Shown: positions 58,072 through 64,000 of the stretch, one piece after another
Numbering within the stretch: the first letter of the stretch is position 1
Layout: each line of letters starts with the position of its first letter
Origin: Mycolicibacterium litorale
GTDB lineage: Bacteria > Actinomycetota > Actinomycetes > Mycobacteriales > Mycobacteriaceae
NCBI RefSeq assembly: GCF_014218295.1
Contig: NZ_AP023287.1
Span: 930,001 to 994,000, forward strand
Length of the DNA stretch: 64,000 nucleotides
Reading direction: 5' to 3'
Notes under the pieces: generated by a model
Seen by the model: the letters and a program-made list of their open reading frames with translations, nothing else
The model's database searches: none
What the model was told of the DNA's origin: nothing
Position numbers and translations under genes: made by a program

Positions 58072-59387
58072 CCAAGAAGAAGATGCACCTGCTGGGCTTC
58101 GTCCAGCACGGCGTCATGAACCACGCGTCGACGATGTGGGCGCATCCGCGTGACAAGGTGGGCTACCACTGGTCGCGTCCGGAGTTCTGGCGTGACCTCG
58201 GCCGGACGATGGAACGCGGGCTGTTCGACGCGATGTTCATCGCCGACGAACTCGCGCCGTACACCACCTACAAGGGCAGTTCGGATCCGGTGGTGAAGTA
58301 CGCCGGTCAGTGTCCGGTGCACGAGCCGGCGACGCTGGTGCCCATCGTCGGGGCGTTCACCAAGCACCTCGGCATCGGGATCACGCTGTCGACTTCCTTT
58401 GTGCCGCCGTACATGATGGCGCGCCACCTGTCGACGCTGGATCACCTGACCGGCGGCCGCGTCGGCTGGAACATCGTCACCTCGTACTCGAAGAGCGAGT
58501 TCCAGGCGATGGGCAAGGAAAACCTCACCCCGCGCGACAAGCGTTACGAGGTGGTCGAGGAATACATGCAGCTGCTGTACCAGCTGTGGGACTCCTGGGA
58601 CGACGACGCGATCCTCTACGACCGGGAGAACGGCGTGTTCGCCGACCCGGCCAAGGTGCGTGAGGTCGACTTCCAGGGTGAGTTCTTCCAGTCCAAGGGC
58701 CGCCACTTCGTCGCACCGTCGCCGCAGCGCCGGCCGGTGCTGTGGCAGGCCGGCTCGTCGGAGCAGGGTCGCGAGTTCGCTTCCAAGCACGCCGAATCGG
58801 TGTTCGGGATCTTCCCGACGCCCAAGAGCATGCGGGCCTACGCCGACGACATCCGCACCCGTGCCGACAACCACGGCCGCGACCCGGAGTCGGTGAAGCT
58901 GATCTACGGGTTGCAGACGATCATCGATCGCGACAAGTCGCGGGCCAACGACCGCTACGCCGAGTTCGTCGAGAACGTGCAGATCGAGAGTGCACTCGGA
59001 ATCCTCTCGGGTCACACGGGTTTCGACTTTTCGACGCTCGGGCTGGACGACAACGTCGTCGACGCCGACGTGCAGGGCATCCGTGGGTTGTTCGACGCGA
59101 TCCTCGAGGCCAAGGACGGTGCGCCGGTCACCGTGCGCGAAGCCGCGCAGATCTACGGCGTCTCGATGGGTGCGCCGGTCGCGGTCGGCACGCCGTCGGA
59201 TGTCGCCGATCAGATGGAGCAGTACATCGACGAGGGTGGCTGTAACGGCTTCATGATGCTGGCCACCGACACGCCGGGCTGCTTCAACGACATGACCGAG
59301 CTGTTGGTGCCGGAGTTGCAGCGGCGCGGCCGGTTCCGCACCCGCTACCCCGGGACGACGCTGCGCGAGAGCCTGCAGGAGTACTGA
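58068..59387 (+). CDS. NtaA/SnaA/DszA-family FMN-dependent monooxygenase
   Basis: 439 residues. The GTG at 58068 overlaps the stop of the small membrane gene (GTGA). Family pattern: MHLLGFVQHGVMNHASTMWAHP, DAMFIADELAPYTTYKG, LSTSFVPPYMMARHLSTLDHLTGGRVGWNIVTSYSKSEFQAMG, and VLWQAGSSEQGREFASKHAESVFG. It belongs with NTA/EDTA, pristinamycin IIA and sulfone monooxygenases that use free FMNH2 and O2. Being in one operon with an SSF symporter, it probably degrades the imported compound; candidates are amino-carboxylates or organosulfur molecules. A flavin reductase is not in the window. It differs in sequence from the paralogue at 32964. A strong hairpin follows the stop. Confidence 0.87.
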   Translation: MTKKKMHLLGFVQHGVMNHASTMWAHPRDKVGYHWSRPEFWRDLGRTMERGLFDAMFIADELAPYTTYKGSSDPVVKYAGQCPVHEPATLVPIVGAFTKHLGIGITLSTSFVPPYMMARHLSTLDHLTGGRVGWNIVTSYSKSEFQAMGKENLTPRDKRYEVVEEYMQLLYQLWDSWDDDAILYDRENGVFADPAKVREVDFQGEFFQSKGRHFVAPSPQRRPVLWQAGSSEQGREFASKHAESVFGIFPTPKSMRAYADDIRTRADNHGRDPESVKLIYGLQTIIDRDKSRANDRYAEFVENVQIESALGILSGHTGFDFSTLGLDDNVVDADVQGIRGLFDAILEAKDGAPVTVREAAQIYGVSMGAPVAVGTPSDVADQMEQYIDEGGCNGFMMLATDTPGCFNDMTELLVPELQRRGRFRTRYPGTTLRESLQEY

Positions 59388-59405
59388 GCCCTAGCGATTT
59401 CGCCG

Positions 59406-59457
59406 AACGTGCAGCCACTGCGAGAATTCGCCGGATTTTTCGCAGTGGTTTCACGTT
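59406..59457. terminator. Bidirectional hairpin terminator between convergent genes
   Basis: Arms 59406-59423 (AACGTGCAGCCACTGCGA) and 59440-59457 (TCGCAGTGGTTTCACGTT) pair over 18 bases with two mismatches and a 16-base loop. The right arm contains the stop codon of the leftward HD-GYP gene. It sits between the monooxygenase and that gene and probably serves both. Confidence 0.75.
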
Positions 59458-61037
59458 GGGCGGCCCAGTAGCCCGTGCTCGAGCGCGTAGAGGCTCGCCG
59501 CGACGCGGTTGGACACCCCGATCTTCGCGTACGTGCGCTCGACGTGATTGCGGGCGGTCTTCTCGCTGATCACCAGCTTCGTCGCGATCTCCCGGTTCGT
59601 CGCACCCTGGGCGACCAGGCACAGGACCTCGGCCTCGCGTGCGGTCAATCCGCCGGATCGTGGTGTGGGCCGCGACGATTGACCCGCGGCGTGCAGGACC
59701 GCCTCCGCGGCGACCGGATCGAGTCCGCCGTCCCGCACCCGCTCGCGTACCCGGCGCGCCGCGTCACCCGGCGTCATCGCCGCCCGGTACGGCCGCGGCT
59801 CACATGCGGCGTGATAGCTCACCGCCGCCGCCAGCACACGGTCGAGCATGGTGAGCTCCCGCGCGCCGAGACCACGCGGGTATCCGCTACCGTCCAGCCG
59901 TTCATGGTGATTCGCCGCGACGGACGCGACGTGCGCCAGTCCCGGGACTTGACGCAGGATCCGCTCGGTCAGGTACGGATGCAGCCGCATCCGCTCGAAC
60001 TCCGCCATGCTCAGCGCCGACGGTTTCGACCACACCTGATTCGACACCCCGATCCGGCCGATGTCGTGCACATGACCGGCCCGCCGGGTCAGTGCCACCG
60101 CATCGGCATCCAGGCCCACCGCGGTCGCCGCCTCGGCGGCCAGTGTGGCCACCGCCCTCGAATGTCCGGTCGTGAACGGGCATTTCAGGTCGACGAAGTC
60201 GCCGAGCGCGATCAACAGCGCGTCGAGCCCGGACGCGTCGAGCCGGGTGTTGCGGTCCGGCGCCTGCCGCAGCGCCGTCGTCCACACGTCACCGGTCATC
60301 GGCACCGCCAGCACCGGCTCGGGGTCGGCGGCGAACGCGTCGACGATCGCCGGGTCGAACTGCCCGCCGCGGCGGCTGCGCGCCATCGCCACCGCACCCT
60401 CGACGCCGTATCCGCGTTGGTGCACCTCCACCATGTCGGCGAACTGTGCCACCCGCATCTCGAGCGGAATCGCCTCTCCGGCAGCACCGTCGGGCAGCCC
60501 GCCGCCGTCGAACCGCTCGAAGGTGAAGCCGAGCACCCTCTGCACGTCACCGTCCAGCCCGATCCGGCCGGCGAGCAGCGCGGCCGACGTGCAGTGTGAA
60601 TGGATGAGCCGCGAGATGTGGCCGCGCGCATCGGCGTACAGCGCTGTGACGGTGCGCAGCCGCTGCAGCAGCGGTTCACCGTGCCGGACGTTGGTGAGCA
60701 GGAACCGTTGGTACGGCAGGCCGGACCAGTCGACGAGGTACGACGCGCGGCGCACCGCGATGTCGTCGCCGAACCACCGGGCGTACTCGTGGGAGTCGGC
60801 GTGGCAGCCGATCCACATGATCAGCGTGCAGTAGTAAACACAGTCGCGCTGGGCGCGTGTCAGCCCCAGCCGGTCGGCGAGCCGCGTCGCGATGAGCGCC
60901 GACCGCAGCATGTGCTCGGCGGGCTGGCCGAGGCCGAGGTCGATCGCCACCGACAGCGCCGCGAGGACCTCCGCACGGGTCGGAAGTCCCGCGGCCTGCG
61001 GGCGAGTGGTCACCAGCTGATTGTGCGCCGTCGTCAC
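59451..61037 (-). CDS. HD-GYP-type phosphohydrolase with C-terminal LuxR DNA-binding domain
   Basis: 528 residues from the GTG at 61037. The first half (residues 20-260) looks like a degenerate HD domain; it keeps GLPDGAAGEAIPLEMRVAQFADMVEVHQ but lacks the HD pair. The second half is a full HD-GYP-like domain: GHSRAVATLAAEAA, RRAGHVHDIGRIGVSNQVWSKPSAL, MRLHPYLTERIL, and AANHHERLDGSGYPRGL. The C-terminal 65 residues are a LuxR/GerE helix-turn-helix (LTAREAEVLCLVAQGATNREIATKLVISEKTARNHVERTYAKIGV). HD-GYP domains hydrolyse cyclic dinucleotides; joined to a DNA-binding domain, it could couple such a signal to transcription. No receiver domain is present. It lies ten bases after the previous gene. 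Confidence 0.87.
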   Translation of the reverse strand: MTTAHNQLVTTRPQAAGLPTRAEVLAALSVAIDLGLGQPAEHMLRSALIATRLADRLGLTRAQRDCVYYCTLIMWIGCHADSHEYARWFGDDIAVRRASYLVDWSGLPYQRFLLTNVRHGEPLLQRLRTVTALYADARGHISRLIHSHCTSAALLAGRIGLDGDVQRVLGFTFERFDGGGLPDGAAGEAIPLEMRVAQFADMVEVHQRGYGVEGAVAMARSRRGGQFDPAIVDAFAADPEPVLAVPMTGDVWTTALRQAPDRNTRLDASGLDALLIALGDFVDLKCPFTTGHSRAVATLAAEAATAVGLDADAVALTRRAGHVHDIGRIGVSNQVWSKPSALSMAEFERMRLHPYLTERILRQVPGLAHVASVAANHHERLDGSGYPRGLGARELTMLDRVLAAAVSYHAACEPRPYRAAMTPGDAARRVRERVRDGGLDPVAAEAVLHAAGQSSRPTPRSGGLTAREAEVLCLVAQGATNREIATKLVISEKTARNHVERTYAKIGVSNRVAASLYALEHGLLGRPT

Positions 61038-61047
61038 GACGGGGTCA

Positions 61048-61788
61048 TCAGGTCAGCGAAAGCCGGTCGGCGTCGTGGTGCCGACGGGCGTCGAAGGGGT
61101 CGAACAGACCCTGTCCGACCACGCAGATGCCGCGCTGCGGCAGCCGGAAGTCGGCCAGCCGGGCCTGACGCGGCAGCGGTCCCGTCGGCCCGAGATCGCT
61201 GTCGTGCACGGTCGCGGAGGAGTCGGCGACCAGCCACACGCGCTTCGGTCCGATGCGGAACTGCTGGCCGTTGGAGGCGGTCCCCGTCAGCCGGATGCTG
61301 CCGGCCCCGAGGGCGGGGCCCACGATCCGGCCGAGCACCCCGAGGGTGAGGCGGTGCGTCCACGCCCACTCGGGCAGGCGGGTGCCGACGGCGGTGAGCA
61401 TCCGGGTGACGGTGGTGGCGGCGATGTCGACCCGCCACTGCAGCACGCCGGGGATCGCGATGGTCAGCGTCCACGGTGTCGTCCACGTCGCGGTGATGTC
61501 GCAGACGACGGGGTCGACGGCGGTGGCGGAGCTGAAGTAGCGCGAACAACTCTGTGCGCCGGGCGTGGTCGCGTAGAACGTCCACACGCCGTCGGGTGTG
61601 CGATGCCACACCGACAGGTAGGCGGGGGAGAACGAGGTGGCGGGGAAATCGCGGAACGCGAGGTAGTGGCCGCTGGTGAAGGGCAGGCCCATCACGCCGA
61701 AGCCGACGACGCGTTCGTCGTCGCACTCGGGAAGGGGTTGGGTCGCGGTCGCCTGGGCGGCCGCCTGGGGAGTGGGTTGTGTGTTCAT
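61048..61788 (-). CDS. Hypothetical protein, unknown family
   Basis: 246 residues from the ATG at 61788 (MNTQPTPQAAAQATA). I do not recognise a family. Visible points: GFGVMGLPFTSGHYLAFRDFPATSFSPAYLSVWHRTPDGVWTFY near the N-terminus, with many aromatic and beta-forming stretches, CDITATWTTPWTLTIAIPG, and a QFRIGPKRVWLVADSS segment. The composition suggests a beta-rich, lipocalin- or AttH-like barrel for a lipophilic ligand. There is no signal peptide or membrane helix. The HD-GYP/LuxR gene begins ten bases after its stop, so the two are probably co-transcribed and may work together. Two cysteines are near residue 95. Confidence 0.7.
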   Translation of the reverse strand: MNTQPTPQAAAQATATQPLPECDDERVVGFGVMGLPFTSGHYLAFRDFPATSFSPAYLSVWHRTPDGVWTFYATTPGAQSCSRYFSSATAVDPVVCDITATWTTPWTLTIAIPGVLQWRVDIAATTVTRMLTAVGTRLPEWAWTHRLTLGVLGRIVGPALGAGSIRLTGTASNGQQFRIGPKRVWLVADSSATVHDSDLGPTGPLPRQARLADFRLPQRGICVVGQGLFDPFDARRHHDADRLSLT

Positions 61789-61852
61789 GCACCGATGCTG
61801 CGGCGCGGGTGGCCGCGGCAGCATGGGGCATTCGCCTCAAGTCACGCCGAAA

Positions 61853-62440
61853 TCACGAGAAACCCGCGAGCACCGCATGCACGCCGAGCCGCCACCGCCG
61901 CTCGACTGACCGGGCCGTGGTGCCCAGCCAGCAGCCGGCCTCCTGGGCCGCCAGCCCCTTCGCCAGTGCCAGCAGCACATGCGCGATGTCCACCGCATCG
62001 CCGGTCAGCGCCCCCTCGTTGAGACACCGCTGGATGCGGTCGAGGAAGATGTCGCGCACCGCCTCACCGGCCGCCAATTCCTCGGGGCCCGGGTCGAAGT
62101 CGGCGAACGGCCGGGAGAACATCACCTGCGCGAGTTTCGGATGGTCCAGGCAGAAGCGGCGATACACCGGCACCAGCGCCTCGATGTCGGCGACCGGATC
62201 TTCGGTGACCGGCACCGCCGACAGGTCCTGGCCCAGCCGCCGGAAACCCTCGAAGAAGATCGCCCGCACCAGCCCGGCCTTGTCGTCGAACAGTTCGTAG
62301 ACGGCGGGCACCGACGTGCCCGCCCGTTCGGCGACGCGGCGGGTGGTGAGCCGGGCGACGCCCTCCTCGTCGAGCGTCGCGACGGCGACCTCCAGCAGCC
62401 GGTCCCGCAGCTCAGGGGTGCGCTGTTTGGCCCTCGGCAT
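61853..62440 (-). CDS. TetR-family transcriptional regulator
   Basis: 195 residues, ATG at 62440. N-terminal HTH: LRDRLLEVAVATLDEEGVARLTTRRVAERAGTSVPAVYELFDDKAGLVRAIFFEGF. The C-terminal helical domain has PVYRRFCLDHPKLAQVMFSRPFADF and a GLAAQEAGCWLG tail. It begins six bases after the crotonase gene in the same direction, so the two share a transcript. The palindrome at 63154-63165 in front of that operon is the likely operator. The ligand may be an acyl-CoA, given the neighbour. Confidence 0.9.
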   Translation of the reverse strand: MPRAKQRTPELRDRLLEVAVATLDEEGVARLTTRRVAERAGTSVPAVYELFDDKAGLVRAIFFEGFRRLGQDLSAVPVTEDPVADIEALVPVYRRFCLDHPKLAQVMFSRPFADFDPGPEELAAGEAVRDIFLDRIQRCLNEGALTGDAVDIAHVLLALAKGLAAQEAGCWLGTTARSVERRWRLGVHAVLAGFS

Positions 62441-62446
62441 CGACGC

Positions 62447-63145
62447 TCAGCCGCCGAACTCCGTTGCCAGACCGTGGATTCCGGCACGGATCGCCTGCAA
62501 CGCGTGGTCGCGGGCCTTGAGCTTGCTGGCCAGGTGGGCGTGCAGGTGCAGCGTGGCGGCGGCCTCGGCGGCCACCTCCTGCGCGCGCCCGAGGACGGCG
62601 TCCTGCTCGACGACCTCGTCGAGCCAACCACCGGCGATCGCGGCGTCACCGGCGAACGTGGTGGCCATCGAGACGCCGCGGTGGAAGGCCGCCGGCGTCA
62701 ACCGCATCCGCATCAGCTCGATCGCCGAGATCGGCAGCACCATGCCGATCGCGACCTCGTTGGCCTGGCAGCGGGTGCGTGGTGAGCCGATGCGGACGTC
62801 GCCGGACAGCAGCAGGAACGAGCCCATCGCGATGGCCGGTCCGGTCGCGGCCATGATGACCGGTTTCGGGAAGGTCAGGCAGCGCACGGCCAGTTCGAAC
62901 CCACCGGTGAGCATGCCCAGCGAGGCCTGTGCGTCACCCGAGGCGAACACCGCGAGGTCGAAGCCGCCGCTGAACAGCTTGTGGTTGCCGGCGAGCACCA
63001 CGGCTTTGGAGTCGTCCTTCTCGGCGCGGTCGAAGGCCTCGTTGAGGTTCGCCTGCATGGCCGGCGAGAGGACGTTGGCCTTGCCGTCGTCCATCGTGAT
63101 GGTGGCCACGGATTCGGTGAGGTCGTAGGTCACGGTGTCGCTCAT
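62447..63145 (-). CDS. Enoyl-CoA hydratase/isomerase-family (crotonase) protein
   Basis: 232 residues from the ATG at 63145 (MSDTVTYDLTESVATITMDDGKANVLSP). Crotonase features: the oxyanion segment GNHKLFSGGFDL near 53-64, KPVIMAATGPAIAMGSFLLLSGDVRIG, and NEVAIGMVLP with one catalytic-type glutamate. The second glutamate of true hydratases is not evident (the GNHKLFSGG loop lacks it), so isomerase or another reaction is possible. Length is a little below the usual 255 residues. It is followed by a TetR gene six bases downstream. The promoter region contains CGTTACGTAACG. Confidence 0.88.
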   Translation of the reverse strand: MSDTVTYDLTESVATITMDDGKANVLSPAMQANLNEAFDRAEKDDSKAVVLAGNHKLFSGGFDLAVFASGDAQASLGMLTGGFELAVRCLTFPKPVIMAATGPAIAMGSFLLLSGDVRIGSPRTRCQANEVAIGMVLPISAIELMRMRLTPAAFHRGVSMATTFAGDAAIAGGWLDEVVEQDAVLGRAQEVAAEAAATLHLHAHLASKLKARDHALQAIRAGIHGLATEFGG

Positions 63146-63153
63146 CGTTGCGA

Positions 63154-63165
63154 CGTTACGTAACG
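63154..63165. promoter_or_regulatory. Palindromic operator before the crotonase-tetR operon
   Basis: CGTTACGTAACG is a perfect 12-base palindrome nine bases before the crotonase start codon; another half-site GTTACG follows at 63168-63173. Position and symmetry fit autoregulation by the TetR protein encoded second in the operon. Confidence 0.6.
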
Positions 63166-63259
63166 ATGTTACGAATTCCAAGAGGCTGGCAATATCCCGT
63201 CGCATATTGGCGATCTAGCCACTCGTGCACCGGTGCGCGCGTGCACCACAGTGGGGGGC

Positions 63260-63919
63260 ATGACGACCCCGCAAGCGATTCAGCTGTCCGAGTGGAACGT
63301 GCCGGACACCGAGGTGTGTTCGGCCGCAACGCGATTGGTGTTCGACGTGTCGCCGCGTTACATAGCCAACCACACCGTCCGCAGTTACCTGTTCGCCCGC
63401 GAACTCGCCACGGCCAAGGGGCAGGACTACGACGACGAGCTCGTCTTCCTCACCTGCCTGCTGCACGACCTCGGTGTCACCGACTACGGCGACGGCGATC
63501 AGCGCTTCGAGGTCGACGGCGCCGACGCCGCCCTGCGTTTCCTGCGTGAGCACGACATCCCTGAGCAACGCGCCCGCACGGTGTGGGAAGGGATCGCGCT
63601 GCACACCAGCCTCGGCCTGGCGCACCGGTTCGGCGCCGAGCAGGCCGTCACCTTCTTCGGTATCTCACTCGACATCGACGGTTCGGAAAAGCACCTGCTC
63701 CCACAAGGGTTCGCCGATCGTGTGCATGCGGCGTTCCCACGCTACGACCTCGGCTACGCGATCGCCGACCTCATCGCGCGCGGGACCGCCGCCGATCCGC
63801 GCAAGGCCCCGCCGTTCACGTTCCCCGCGCACGTGCACGAGCTGATCAACGGCGGTGGGGTCACCTTCTTCGACGTCGTCGGCAACTGTGGCTGGGGTGA
63901 CGAACTCGTCGAGAAGTGA
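63260..63919 (+). CDS. HD-domain protein, cyanamide hydratase-like
   Basis: 219 residues from the ATG at 63260 behind GTGGGGGG. HD-domain metal ligands: HTVRSYLFARELA (first His), LTCLLHDLGVTDY (HD pair), and later DGADAALRFLREHDIPEQRARTVWEGIALHTSLG. The arrangement with GADAA and IALHTS is the one of fungal-type cyanamide hydratases (TIGR03401 type). Such enzymes convert cyanamide to urea, but many bacterial relatives have other or unknown nitrile- or amide-type roles. It is a single gene, divergent from the crotonase operon, and the convergent gene at the window end begins seven bases after its stop. Confidence 0.8.
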   Translation: MTTPQAIQLSEWNVPDTEVCSAATRLVFDVSPRYIANHTVRSYLFARELATAKGQDYDDELVFLTCLLHDLGVTDYGDGDQRFEVDGADAALRFLREHDIPEQRARTVWEGIALHTSLGLAHRFGAEQAVTFFGISLDIDGSEKHLLPQGFADRVHAAFPRYDLGYAIADLIARGTAADPRKAPPFTFPAHVHELINGGGVTFFDVVGNCGWGDELVEK

Positions 63920-63925
63920 GTCGGT

Positions 63926-64000
63926 TCAGGCGCCGCGGTGGTGTCGGCCCGCCGCGCGCGTCACGCCGCTGTACGTCTGGGCGCCGTTGTGCTCGATCGC
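63926..64000 (-). CDS. C-terminal end of a gene entering from the right edge
   Basis: The last 24 codons and a TGA at 63926-63928 are visible in the leftward strand. The readable end is AIEHNGAQTYSGVTRAA followed by GRHHRGA. Composition and codon use look coding, but it is too short to name. It is convergent with the HD gene and separated from it by six bases. Confidence 0.35.
   Translation of the reverse strand, partial: AIEHNGAQTYSGVTRAAGRHHRGA

Noticed and set aside
1..64000. CRISPR arrays, tRNA/rRNA genes, insertion sequences or prophage
   Set aside because: Reading through the window I saw no regularly spaced repeats, no transposase or integrase, no phage structural genes and no tRNA-like cloverleaf with conserved T-loop bases. 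Short repeats found are single hairpins.

Overview
The window is very GC-rich, densely packed chromosomal DNA from an actinobacterium, most likely a fast-growing Mycobacterium (Mycolicibacterium). The evidence is the gene content: a wax ester synthase/DGAT, an Rv1223-like HtrA, a UsfY-like protein, several F420- or FMN-type luciferase-like (LLM) oxidoreductases, RecBCD, DUF3060 and DUF2293 proteins, and an Ept/Wadjet-type SMC locus. I see no rRNA, tRNA, CRISPR array, insertion sequence, prophage or replication origin. No gene-free stretch exceeds 300 bases; the largest gaps (about 190 bp) are promoter regions.

Layout. Positions 1-2.9 kb hold the start of an HtrA-like protease, two small proteins, and a TetR-heme oxygenase pair controlled from a 44-bp dyad. 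Positions 2.9-8.3 kb hold a DGAT, a frameshifted DUF2293 gene behind a LysR regulator, an exported DJ-1/PfpI protein, and an LLM oxidoreductase. Two copies of one hairpin repeat sit at the convergent gene ends here. Positions 8.3-16.3 kb are one leftward block: a Pif1-type helicase fused to an exonuclease-like and a BRCT domain, then jetA-jetB-jetC (type I Wadjet condensin) with tight overlaps. The expected nuclease gene jetD is missing; jetC is followed directly by an LLM oxidoreductase.

Positions 16.4-23.6 kb hold a hydrolase followed by two tandem TetR genes, an LLM protein, an SDR, exported and membrane proteins, and an AhpD-like protein. Positions 23.6-27.7 kb are a four-gene ABC importer with overlapping start and stop codons. 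Positions 27.7-41.1 kb carry flavin enzymes of the organosulfur-monooxygenase families (DszC/SfnB, SsuD and DszA types) around an HxlR regulator and an MFS exporter. A membrane protein with a kinase-like domain, a sulfatase, and a SulP-MerR operon with a MerR-type 19-bp-spacer promoter follow.

Positions 41.1-50.8 kb are recC-recB-(STAS)-(NYN)-recD, leftward. Positions 50.8-55.7 kb hold a MarR-MFS pair with a strong palindromic operator, an FAD reductase, an AbiEi/DUF559-like protein and CorA. Positions 55.8-59.4 kb hold a UsfY-like protein and a coupled operon of an SSF symporter, a small membrane protein and a DszA-type monooxygenase. Positions 59.4-64 kb hold an HD-GYP/LuxR regulator, an unrecognised protein, a TetR-crotonase pair and a cyanamide-hydratase-like HD protein.

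Functionally the window mixes DNA maintenance and defence (helicase plus JetABC, RecBCD) with scavenging of small organic molecules and many one-gene regulators beside their own operators. All functions are inferred by reading protein motifs; no database search was run.
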